From Bog-159 sp049514955 (GTDB lineage: Bacteria; Acidobacteriota; Terriglobia; Bryobacterales; Bryobacteraceae), in the NCBI GenBank assembly GCA_049514955.1, contig JBEKUO010000494.1, positions 1-5,845 of the forward strand: 5,845 bases of DNA. Reading direction: 5' to 3'. The position numbers and the translations under genes are program-made. The notes under the pieces are model-generated. The model did no database searches and was not told the origin of the DNA. It saw nothing but the letters and a program-made list of their open reading frames with translations. Within the stretch, counting starts at the first letter, position 1; each line of letters begins with the position of its first letter. Shown piece by piece: positions 1-5,239 of this stretch.

Positions 1-63
1 CGGGGGGCAAGCCGGGACCTCAGCACGAATCCAAGACACTTCGATGGATTTGGTGGCTCTTGA
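1..63 (+). CDS. C-terminal end of a CopG/ribbon-helix-helix-type antitoxin (partial, 5' end outside window)
   Basis: Frame 1 is open from the window edge to a TGA at 61-63 and encodes the 20-residue tail RGASRDLSTNPRHFDGFGGS. From memory, a tail of the form DLSTNPKHxxGFG is common at the C-terminus of small CopG-like antitoxins paired with PIN toxins. These proteins bind DNA through an N-terminal ribbon-helix-helix, which would lie outside the window, and neutralise the toxin with the C-terminal part. The stop overlaps the TTG start of the PIN gene (TTGA at 60-63), the tight coupling expected of an antitoxin-toxin operon. Frame 2 is also open to a TAG at 65-67, so the choice of frame rests on the tail motif and the overlap. 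Only the tail is visible, hence moderate confidence. Confidence 0.6.
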   Translation, partial: RGASRDLSTNPRHFDGFGGS

Positions 64-473
64 GTAGCCAAATTCTGGTAGATACCGGCCCGATCGTAGC
101 CATCCTGTCGGAATCCGACGAACACCATGAAACGTGCGTTGCGCAGCTTCAGCGCATCAGAGGCCGGCTGCTGACCTGTTGGCCGGTGATCACGGAAGCG
201 GCCTGGCTTTTGCGGGCGTACCCTCTGGCGATCGGAAGACTACTGTCGTGTTTCAACGGCCGGCCCTTTGAACTTGCCTCGCTTAACGAGGCCGATCTCC
301 CCGGAATTGCCGCGATTCTGACGAGGTATAAGGGCTTGGGAATACAGCTTGCCGATGCGTCATTGGCGCACCTGGCAAATCGGGAAGAGATCGGGACGAT
401 CTTCACGCTGGACCGGCGGGACTTTGGTGTGCTCCGTCGGGCCGGCGGAAAGAAGTTCCACCTGATTCCGTGA
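60..473 (+). CDS. PIN-domain ribonuclease, VapC-type toxin
   Basis: This 137-residue protein has the length and layout of a single PIN domain, a metal-dependent RNase fold used by VapC toxins. The expected acidic residues are visible: D8 in the N-terminal strand (ILVDTGPIVA), E46 in VITEAAWLL, D99 in LADASLAHL and D118 in FTLDRRDF. Together these would hold the Mg/Mn ions that cleave RNA. The start is TTG at 60-62; it is preferred because it puts D8 at the usual distance from the N-terminus and overlaps the stop of the upstream antitoxin tail, so translation is probably coupled. No ATG is available in this frame near the N-terminus. VapC relatives typically cut tRNA or rRNA, but the target cannot be read from the sequence. 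The gene appears intact, with no following gene in the same transcription unit for 350 nt. Confidence 0.87.
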   Translation: MSSQILVDTGPIVAILSESDEHHETCVAQLQRIRGRLLTCWPVITEAAWLLRAYPLAIGRLLSCFNGRPFELASLNEADLPGIAAILTRYKGLGIQLADASLAHLANREEIGTIFTLDRRDFGVLRRAGGKKFHLIP

Positions 474-736
474 CTACCGCTTCCCGTGAGAGCGAACATC
501 CTGAAGGGATCGCGCGGAATAGCACTCACTTGATCCCCACTGCCATCCCGGCCAGCAGGTGTTTCCTCCGGTCCGTCGAGAAAGGCGCGCGCCGGGCGTG
601 GATGAAGGCCCAAATGTCCCAGCAGTGTTTGCGTGATCCTCAAGGATGTTGCACGAGTTTCGTAACCCCCAATCTCCACAGCACAACTGTAACATTTCTG
701 GCGCCCCGTTCCGTAGCGCTGGATCGTAAGACAACG
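474..736. other. Intergenic stretch, no convincing gene
   Basis: No reading frame here shows recognisable protein features. A GTG-started frame of 100 codons on the + strand (470-772) runs through the downstream promoter and has no family resemblance. One short minus-strand stretch (about 526-640) has strongly GC-biased third codon positions and ends in a TGA; it may be the degraded 3' tail of a lost gene, but it is too short to name. No tRNA, clear terminator or repeat was seen. Confidence 0.5.
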
Positions 737-797
737 TGTAAAATCCGCGCGCGCTTAGGCCGTTTTTATTGACTCCCCTCGCGGTGACCCGTATACT
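737..797 (+). promoter_or_regulatory. Sigma-70-type promoter P1 with upstream TGTAAAAT box
   Basis: The -35 is TTGACT at 769-774 and the -10 is TATACT at 792-797, separated by exactly 17 nt; each differs from the consensus at one position. Transcription should start near 804, giving a leader of about 20 nt before the ATG at 824. A TGTAAAAT box lies at 737-744, 24 nt upstream of the -35, and a GGCCG block sits between them. The same elements in the same order precede the paralogous gene at 2460, which strongly supports function. The upstream box could be an operator or an UP-like element; the sequence does not say which. Confidence 0.85.
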
Positions 798-823
798 CCT
801 CAACAAGGCATTCGGAAAAAACT

Positions 824-1810
824 ATGAATAACTTTTACAAGCTAACAATCGTGTTACTGGCATCGATCGGCGCAAGCGCGCAGGATACTACTACGAATAG
901 CTACACCCAGACCAATCTGGTTTCAAACGTCACGGGGGCGACGCATACGGACTCGCACCTGGTGAACCCCTGGGGCCTCTCGCGCACCACGGGATCGTAC
1001 TGGTGGGCCTCCGATAACGGCACCGGCGTTTCCACTCTGTATGACGGCAGCGGAAATGTGCAGTCGCTGGTGGTCGCTATTCCGCCTGCCAGCGGCACGG
1101 GCGCAGGCAGTCCGACAGGGACGGTCGCGCTTGGTTCGACGTTTGTATTCGTGACTCTGGATGGCACCATCTCCCAGTGGAAGTCGGGAACCAAAGCGGT
1201 CATCAAAGTGAATAACTCGACCAAGGGGGCTGTCTACACAGGCTGCACATTAGCGAAGGACGGCACAGCCGAGCAGCTCTACGTAGCCAACTCCAACGGG
1301 ACGGTGGAAGCCTATACCACTGCGTTCGCTCCCGTAACCTTGGCGCCGGGAGCGTTTGTGGATCCCAATGTCCCGGCCGGCTACACGCCTTATGGCATCC
1401 AAAGCGTCGGCGCGAAGATTTACGTGACCTTCGCCCCGCCGTCGCAAGGGCCTGGCGTCGGCTACGTGGACGTTTTCAATCCCGCGGGCACCCTGCTGCT
1501 CACCTTGCAGCGTGGGAAATGGATAAATCAGCCATGGGGCATCGCCGAGGCGCCCGCCAGCTTCGGCAAGTTCAGCAAGACTTTGCTGGTGGGAAATGTC
1601 GGCAGCGGCCAGATCGCCGCGTTCAATCCCTCCACCGGGAAATTCCTGGGCACCCTCGAGAATGCCGCCGGCAAGCCGATTGCGAACCCAGGGCTGTGGG
1701 CGATATATTTTGGTAATGGCGCGCTGGCGGGTCCCACCACGACGCTGTATTTCACGGCCGGCATTAACGGCTATGCGGACGGACTGTTCGGTTCCATAAC
1801 GGCAAACTAA
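824..1810 (+). CDS. Secreted TIGR03118-family protein, predicted beta-propeller (copy 1)
   Basis: The 328-residue product begins with a Sec signal peptide: a basic K6, a hydrophobic stretch at residues 7-17, and a likely signal peptidase I cut after ASA (residue 19). The mature part carries the hallmarks I associate with the TIGR03118 family: NLVSN near the N-terminus, HLVNPWGLS, a WWASDNGTGVSTLYDG block, IPPASGTGAGSPTG, FVTLDGTISQW, KVNNSTKGAVY, PWGIAEAPASFGKFSKTLLVGN, and a C-terminal TLYFTAGINGYADGLFGS. The repeated strand-turn units suggest an NHL-like beta-propeller exported to the periplasm or cell exterior. No enzymatic activity is established for the family as far as I know. The ribosome-binding site is weak (GGAAAA around 814-819). 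The AhpD-like gene follows after 5 nt, so the two are almost certainly co-transcribed. The paralogue at 2460-3497 matches about half of its residues by eye and shares its promoter. Confidence 0.88.
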   Translation: MNNFYKLTIVLLASIGASAQDTTTNSYTQTNLVSNVTGATHTDSHLVNPWGLSRTTGSYWWASDNGTGVSTLYDGSGNVQSLVVAIPPASGTGAGSPTGTVALGSTFVFVTLDGTISQWKSGTKAVIKVNNSTKGAVYTGCTLAKDGTAEQLYVANSNGTVEAYTTAFAPVTLAPGAFVDPNVPAGYTPYGIQSVGAKIYVTFAPPSQGPGVGYVDVFNPAGTLLLTLQRGKWINQPWGIAEAPASFGKFSKTLLVGNVGSGQIAAFNPSTGKFLGTLENAAGKPIANPGLWAIYFGNGALAGPTTTLYFTAGINGYADGLFGSITAN

Positions 1811-1815
1811 AAAGT

Positions 1816-2373
1816 ATGGCTCGAATCAGCGGCGTCGCCAGGGAGGAAGCCAGTCCCGAGGCGCGCCGCGTCTTCGAGCGGCAGGAGCAGTTTTACGGTG
1901 CGGTGCTCCACAATCACGCGGTTCTGGCGCGCCGCCCCGCCATCTTCCGGGGCTTCCGGGCGATGTGGGACGGGCTCGAGGAAGAATCGCTGTTGCCCGC
2001 CCGCCTGCGCGACCTGCTCAACCTGAAAGTCGCTACGCTCATCGGCTGCGGCCTTTGAATCGAGATCAACTCTGCCGTAGGCAGAGCGGATGGCATCAGC
2101 CAGGAGCACTTGGCCGCGCTGGGCGCGCCCGCCGGCAACCCTGCATTCACCGGGCCCGAACAGGCCGCCTTGGCCTATGCCGAGTCGTTAGCCACCGGCA
2201 ACCGCGTCCCCGACGAGGTCTTTGAAGGCGTGCGGCGGCATTTCAGCGAAGACCAGATCGTGGAACTCACCGCCGTCGTCGCCTGGGAGATCTGCGCCGC
2301 TAAGTTCAACCGCGCCCTGGAGATCGAAGGCCAGGGAATCTGCCTGTTGGGCGGAAGCGCGCACCCGCCATAA
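1816..2373 (+). CDS. AhpD-like / carboxymuconolactone decarboxylase-family selenoprotein (CxxU), with in-frame TGA read as selenocysteine
   Basis: Read through the TGA at 2056-2058, this frame gives 185 residues with the layout of an AhpD-like alkylhydroperoxidase/CMD protein. Residues 63-78 (RLRDLLNLKVATLIGC) lead into the redox motif, and residue 81, where the family has the second cysteine of CxxC, is encoded by TGA: C78-G-L-U81, followed by IEINSAVG. After it the family pattern continues without any other stop or frameshift: GISQEHLAAL, a PEQAALAYAESLATG helix, VPDEVFEGVRRHF, QIVELTAVVAWEICAAKFNRAL and GQGIC. D66 sits 12 residues before C78, where AhpD has a catalytic glutamate; N85 replaces the usual histidine. 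A hairpin starting 11 nt after the TGA fits a bacterial SECIS. I infer a thiol/selenol peroxidase or reductase in the cytosol, since there is no signal peptide. The ATG at 1816 lies 5 nt after the upstream stop with little Shine-Dalgarno sequence, so translation is probably coupled. The alternative is a recent Cys-to-stop pseudogene. Confidence 0.8.
2056..2058 (+). other. UGA selenocysteine codon (residue 81)
   Basis: This TGA replaces the second cysteine of the CxxC redox motif. Selenocysteine usually replaces exactly such a redox cysteine, and the frame is open on both sides for a full-length family member. Selenocysteine insertion needs SelA, SelB, SelD and tRNA-Sec, none of which is encoded in this window. 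Confidence 0.78.
2065..2091 (+). promoter_or_regulatory. Candidate bacterial SECIS element
   Basis: CTCTGCC (2070-2076) pairs perfectly with GGCAGAG (2080-2086), giving a 7-bp stem with loop GTA (2077-2079). An AA/CG internal loop separates it from a lower 3-bp stem, ATC (2065-2067) with GAT (2089-2091). Exactly 18 nt lie between the TGA and the loop, the same spacing as I count between UGA and the GGUC loop of E. coli fdhF. The loop begins with GU, as SelB-binding loops usually do. The bulged U seen in the E. coli element is absent, but bacterial SECIS elements vary widely. The hairpin lies inside the coding region, as bacterial SECIS elements do. Confidence 0.72.
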
Positions 2374-2433
2374 TGTAAAATTCGTGGTGAGAGGCCGCCG
2401 TTCATTGACTCCCTCCACGGCAGGCTTTATACT
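2374..2433 (+). promoter_or_regulatory. Sigma-70-type promoter P2 with upstream TGTAAAAT box (duplicate of P1)
   Basis: The -35 is TTGACT at 2405-2410 and the -10 is TATACT at 2428-2433, again with a 17-nt spacer. TGTAAAAT is at 2374-2381, 23 nt before the -35, and begins directly after the stop of the selenoprotein gene. GGCCG again lies between box and -35, and the -10 is followed by CC-CAAC as in P1. The two promoters are plainly duplicates of one another, while the spacers have diverged, so the conserved blocks are the likely functional parts. Expected transcription start is near 2440. Confidence 0.85.
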
Positions 2434-2447
2434 CCACAACTGAGGCT

Positions 2448-2453
2448 AAGGAG
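2448..2453 (+). promoter_or_regulatory. Ribosome-binding site AAGGAG for copy 2
   Basis: AAGGAG lies 6 nt before the ATG at 2460, a near-ideal Shine-Dalgarno. It fixes this start and contrasts with the weak site in front of copy 1, so copy 2 may be translated more strongly from an equivalent promoter. Confidence 0.8.
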
Positions 2454-2459
2454 AAAATC

Positions 2460-3497
2460 ATGAGGAACGTGTGCATTCCAGGTATCGCCTTGCTGACCTG
2501 CCTGGCGGCGAGCGCTCAGACCAACAGCTACACGGTGACCAACATCGTGACGAATACGCAGGATCAGTACCTGATAAACCCGTGGGGCATGTCGCGCCCG
2601 GCAAGCTCGACGGCTAAAGAAAATGAGTGGTGGGTCTCGGATAATGTTACGGGTTACTCAACGTTGTATTACGCCAACCAGACCGGCAGCGCGTCCCTTG
2701 CTCCCCTGGTGATAACCATTCCGCCGGCCGGCGCCACGGGTACGGGTAGTCCGACGGGGACCGCCTCCAACGCCGATAACTTTGCCTTCGCCACCCTGGA
2801 TGGGACCATCTCGTATTGGAATTTCAACACCAAGCCCGTTACGAAGGGGCCGAAGTGTGCAGGATGTCATGTGACCACCGCAACCATCATGGTGAACAAT
2901 TCCGCCAAGGGGGCGTCGTATCAGGGTCTGACGGTGGCAAAGAATGCCACCAGCGGCGCGCAAACCTACTACGCAGCCAATGCCAACGGCGGCATCGAAG
3001 CTTATGACGCGACGTCGTTCAGTCCGGTGACATTGCCGGCAGGCGCGTTCACGGATCCTAAGATACCGAAAACCTATAGCCCCGCCGGCATTCAAGCCAT
3101 TGGCGCCAGAATATACGTGGCATACAATGCCATCGCGGGCGGCGGTACCGGCTATGTGGACGCCTACAATACAAACGGCAAGCTCCTGCTGAGATTGCAA
3201 CAAGGGTGGTTCAATCAACCGTGGGGGGTCGCACTGGCGCCCGCGTCTTTCGGCGCGTTCAGCAGCGCGCTGTTGGTGGGGAACACAGGCAGCGGCTGGA
3301 TCGGCGCGTACAATGCGTCCAACGGGGATTTCCTTGGTTTTTTGGACGACTCCACCGGCGCGACAATTACGATCCCCGGGCTGTGGGGGATTGAGTTTGG
3401 CAACGGCAACGCCGAATCCGGCCCGACCACCACGCTTTACTTCAATGGTGGCGGCAACTACACAACCGGGGTGTTTGGCGCAATAGCCGCGAATTAG
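2460..3497 (+). CDS. Secreted TIGR03118-family protein, predicted beta-propeller, with CAGCH insertion (copy 2)
   Basis: The 345-residue protein is a paralogue of the product of 824-1810 and shares the same block order: YLINPWGMS, EWWVSDNVTGYSTLYY, IPPAGATGTGSPTG, FATLDGTISYW, MVNNSAKGASYQG, QPWGVALAPASFGAFSSALLVGN and a C-terminal TTTLYFNGG...GVFGAIAAN. A signal peptide spans residues 1-19, with a likely cut after ASA; C14 does not sit in a proper lipobox. The main difference from copy 1 is an insertion of about 14 residues after FNTKP, containing C133-A-G-C136-H137. These are the only two cysteines of the mature protein and H137 its only histidine. CxxCH is the covalent haem c attachment motif, and the protein is exported, so a single haem is possible; a plain disulfide is an alternative. 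Copy 2 has no AhpD-like gene behind it. It converges with the minus-strand oxygenase remnant, 27 nt away, with no clear terminator between them. Confidence 0.88.
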   Translation: MRNVCIPGIALLTCLAASAQTNSYTVTNIVTNTQDQYLINPWGMSRPASSTAKENEWWVSDNVTGYSTLYYANQTGSASLAPLVITIPPAGATGTGSPTGTASNADNFAFATLDGTISYWNFNTKPVTKGPKCAGCHVTTATIMVNNSAKGASYQGLTVAKNATSGAQTYYAANANGGIEAYDATSFSPVTLPAGAFTDPKIPKTYSPAGIQAIGARIYVAYNAIAGGGTGYVDAYNTNGKLLLRLQQGWFNQPWGVALAPASFGAFSSALLVGNTGSGWIGAYNASNGDFLGFLDDSTGATITIPGLWGIEFGNGNAESGPTTTLYFNGGGNYTTGVFGAIAAN

Positions 3498-3524
3498 GCT
3501 CCGCACCACAGCCCGGGTACCGGC

Positions 3525-3755
3525 TTACTTCTTGTAAACGTGTGGATCCTTGAAAAGCCGGTTGCCGCCGATGTTGCGGACCGCCCTGCGTACGCCGTTA
3601 TCGATCCGCATGACGATATCCGGCAGCGTCTGATCGGGCCAGCCGCGGAACGAAGTCACGTGATAGGCAGCGTCGCGGCCGGCCGGGCGCGGTGAGAAAT
3701 AGTAGTTCGAGAGGCAACAGCGGCGGCCTTCGCGCAGAACTTTGCTCACGGAATG
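3525..3755 (-). pseudogene. 2OG-Fe(II) oxygenase, 3' fragment (C-terminal 76 residues)
   Basis: The minus-strand frame from 3755 to the TAA at 3527-3525 encodes HSVSKVLREGRRCC, SNYYFSPRP, YHVTSFRGWPDQ and a C-terminal DPHVYKK. This is the C-terminal part of a 2OG-Fe(II) oxygenase type in which the sequence S-W-H-S-V carries the distal iron ligand. The first H here (codon 3755-3753) is that histidine. The tryptophan codon that should precede it is lost, and what lies upstream on the minus strand is unrelated (TPRLV...). The 5' portion of the same gene ends at 5286, so this is the downstream half of one gene separated by about 1.53 kb. On its own it has neither a plausible start nor the HxD half of the active site, so it is almost certainly non-functional. 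Confidence 0.8.
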
Positions 3756-4017
3756 GACAAGCCGGGGCGTGCGGGAGCGCGCGAGCGCGTCGACTGCGTG
3801 CGAGCCTGTAACGACCCACAGGGACACCTTTACAGTTTACGGACCGCCCGGTGCCCATAAGGCGATCCGGCGTGGGAATCACTGGGTCGGCTCGCCGGAC
3901 TGCTTCGACGCGATGCTCGATTCGACTCACCCAGGCTGGCGGCTGCACGTTGGGCGAACATTCGCCGGGCAAGAGTGGTGGAGGCAGCCGCTAGGAAAAC
4001 GCTGCAAGGTGGACTAG
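3742..4017 (+). CDS. Unrecognised reading frame, possibly a 3' gene fragment
   Basis: The plus-strand frame ending in TAG at 4015-4017 is open for 91 codons. From about codon 20 on it looks coding: third positions are strongly GC-biased, and residues such as FTVYGPPGAHKAI and GNHWVGSPDCFDAMLDSTH are compact and varied rather than low-complexity. I do not recognise a family. The first codons from the ATG at 3742 lie on the antisense of the oxygenase tail, so if real this is probably a 3' fragment whose true 5' part was lost at the junction near 3756. It converges on the methyltransferase: the CTAG at 4014-4017 supplies the TAG stop of both genes on opposite strands. A minus-strand shadow frame overlaps it but has weaker third-position bias. 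Confidence 0.3.
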   Translation: MLTEWTSRGVRERASASTACEPVTTHRDTFTVYGPPGAHKAIRRGNHWVGSPDCFDAMLDSTHPGWRLHVGRTFAGQEWWRQPLGKRCKVD

Positions 4018-4865
4018 TGTCGTTTCTTAATCCATATGCTGCCGCCACGATGCTGAATACACAATGGCATAAACTCGGCGAACAGTTCACAGTGACACTT
4101 ATAGATCCAGTCAGAGAAGTAGAATACCCGAAATGTCTGATTGTACTCTAGAAACGCCCTGAGCAGGTACGCCTCGTTCCATGACCGGTTTTCGCCTACA
4201 ATCCACGCCGCTGGGTACTCAAATGGGAAAAAAATATCGTGAATGTGAAGTACGACGCCCGCCGAGAGAACCGGCAAAATACGAAATAAGTAATCCAGCA
4301 CGTCGCTTCCGGTCTTAGCGACATGCGATGAGTCAATGAACAGGATGTCCCCGGCACTCAGTCTTGTGAACATCTCAAGTGGCGCATCCTGAAGGCTGAC
4401 GCGGTTCAACCGGTCCGCATACTGTGACGCCGATCCTACCAACTTCAAAAACGTATCTGGATAGGGATCAATGAAGTCCATTTCCACATTCCCACCTAAA
4501 TATCCTTCGTTAATGTCGATAGCGGCACATGAAGAATATCCACAGCCAACTTCTACGTATCGTTTCGGTTTTTGCTCAAGCATGATCCCGAGCAATGCTA
4601 AAGCGTCTGCGAGTGGGAAGTGGGGATTCGCGTAGTTATACTTCGAGTTGCTTGACGGCTGCTCTGGAAATGGATTCGATTCGTAGTGCCGGCTGATTAT
4701 TGCGAACCAAGCAAGCATCTCCTGTTCATCGAGTCCGAGCGAACTGGCCGTCGCCAAAGGGTGTGCCTCGTTATCAATCGCCTTTCTGACATGAGCGTCG
4801 GTCGGATCGACCAAAGGTGAATAAAAGTGACCGTGTGGAACCCATGGTTCTCGTTGGCTAACCAT
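4014..4865 (-). CDS. Class I SAM-dependent methyltransferase (Methyltransf_24-like)
   Basis: From the ATG at 4865-4863 the frame gives 283 residues. REPWVPHGHFYSPLVD near the N-terminus is a signature I associate with methyltransferases found near glycosyltransferase and polysaccharide genes. The SAM-binding motif I is YVEVGCGYSSCAAIDIN, an acidic motif follows in MDFIDPYPDTF, and GDILFIDSSHVAKTGSDV plus VVLHIHDIFFPFEYPAAWI form the later strands with DSSH and HDIF motifs. The C-terminus (GGSIWIKK) is complete. The frame stays open upstream to an ATG at 5108. Residues just before M82 of that longer frame (about KEVDAAERIRGHFENH) still look protein-like, but further upstream the sequence is GC-rich and Pro/Arg/Ala-rich and does not look coding. 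The gene is therefore either started near 4865 or truncated at its 5' end. Its GC content is visibly lower than its flanks, suggesting transfer. The methyl acceptor is unknown. Confidence 0.8.
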   Translation of the reverse strand: MVSQREPWVPHGHFYSPLVDPTDAHVRKAIDNEAHPLATASSLGLDEQEMLAWFAIISRHYESNPFPEQPSSNSKYNYANPHFPLADALALLGIMLEQKPKRYVEVGCGYSSCAAIDINEGYLGGNVEMDFIDPYPDTFLKLVGSASQYADRLNRVSLQDAPLEMFTRLSAGDILFIDSSHVAKTGSDVLDYLFRILPVLSAGVVLHIHDIFFPFEYPAAWIVGENRSWNEAYLLRAFLEYNQTFRVFYFSDWIYKCHCELFAEFMPLCIQHRGGSIWIKKRH

Positions 4866-5007
4866 ATGATTTTCGAAGTGTCCTCGGATCCGTTCGGCTG
4901 CGTCAACCTCTTTATACGTAGCACTCCAATGGGCGCGGTTGCAATCGGCGTTGGGCGTCAAGAGGCCCCAAGCATCTAGTGTTAGCGCCGACGCAAAGGA
5001 GGAAACA

Positions 5008-5024
5008 CGCGGACTTGTTCCGCG
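5008..5024. repeat. Hairpin repeat, copy A (core GGACTTGTTCCGC)
   Basis: CGCGGA (5008-5013) and TCCGCG (5019-5024) form a perfect 6-bp inverted repeat around the loop CTTGT. Its 13-nt core GGACTTGTTCCGC (5011-5023) recurs exactly 215 nt downstream. Confidence 0.55.
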
Positions 5025-5220
5025 GGAGGTGCAGGATGCGGTTCGGTGCCCACCACCAGCGTTTGGCGGCGCTGCAGGAGGGCGCTTGGAGTTCGCGAGT
5101 CTGCGCATGGAAGATCGCAGGCCCGCGAGGCTCGCCCCAAGTCCCGTGGCGGCCCGCCAGCGCCGGCACCAAGCCTACTGATTTGGCAGTAGCCTGTAGT
5201 GGTAGACGGTGACGGGGTAT

Positions 5221-5239
5221 GGCGGGGACTTGTTCCGCC
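5221..5239. repeat. Hairpin repeat, copy B (core GGACTTGTTCCGC)
   Basis: The same 13-nt core is at 5226-5238, flanked here by GGCGG (5221-5225) and CCGCC (5235-5239), which pair with each other. The outer arms differ from copy A yet remain complementary, which suggests a structured repeat family rather than a chance repeat. Confidence 0.5.

Noticed and set aside
2..67. Frame-2 reading (ending TSMDLVALE) as the antitoxin tail
   Set aside because: Also open, but the frame-1 tail matches the common CopG-antitoxin ending better and gives the tighter TTGA overlap; not fully excluded.
470..772. GTG-started 100-codon frame downstream of the PIN toxin
   Set aside because: Its composition is unlike a protein, no family is recognisable, and it runs through the -35 region of promoter P1.
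149..806. Two long minus-strand open frames opposite the PIN gene and the intergenic region
   Set aside because: Both are low-complexity, Arg/Ser/Pro-rich shadows without a recognisable domain or ribosome-binding site.
2056..2058. TGA as a true stop, with separate genes at 1816-2058 and 2110-2373
   Set aside because: Both parts are in the same frame, together form one family-length AhpD-like protein, and the stop falls exactly on the expected redox cysteine with a SECIS-like hairpin behind it.
2490..2505. Lipoprotein signal at C14 of copy 2
   Set aside because: The residues before it (LLT) do not make a good lipobox, while a signal peptidase I site (ASA) follows at the same place as in copy 1.
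2658..3509. 283-codon open frame on the minus strand
   Set aside because: It is the antisense shadow of the second TIGR03118 gene; its translation is Arg/Gly/Cys-rich with no family features, whereas the plus-strand gene has promoter, ribosome-binding site and signal peptide.
3498..3527. Rho-independent terminator between the converging genes
   Set aside because: Only a 4-bp arm (AGCC/GGCT) around GGTACC is present, and there is no T-run on either strand.
4697..4924. Alternative minus-strand frame starting MLRIKRLTQ
   Set aside because: It overlaps the methyltransferase in another frame and after the first residues loses any protein-like character; the methyltransferase frame has all the family motifs.
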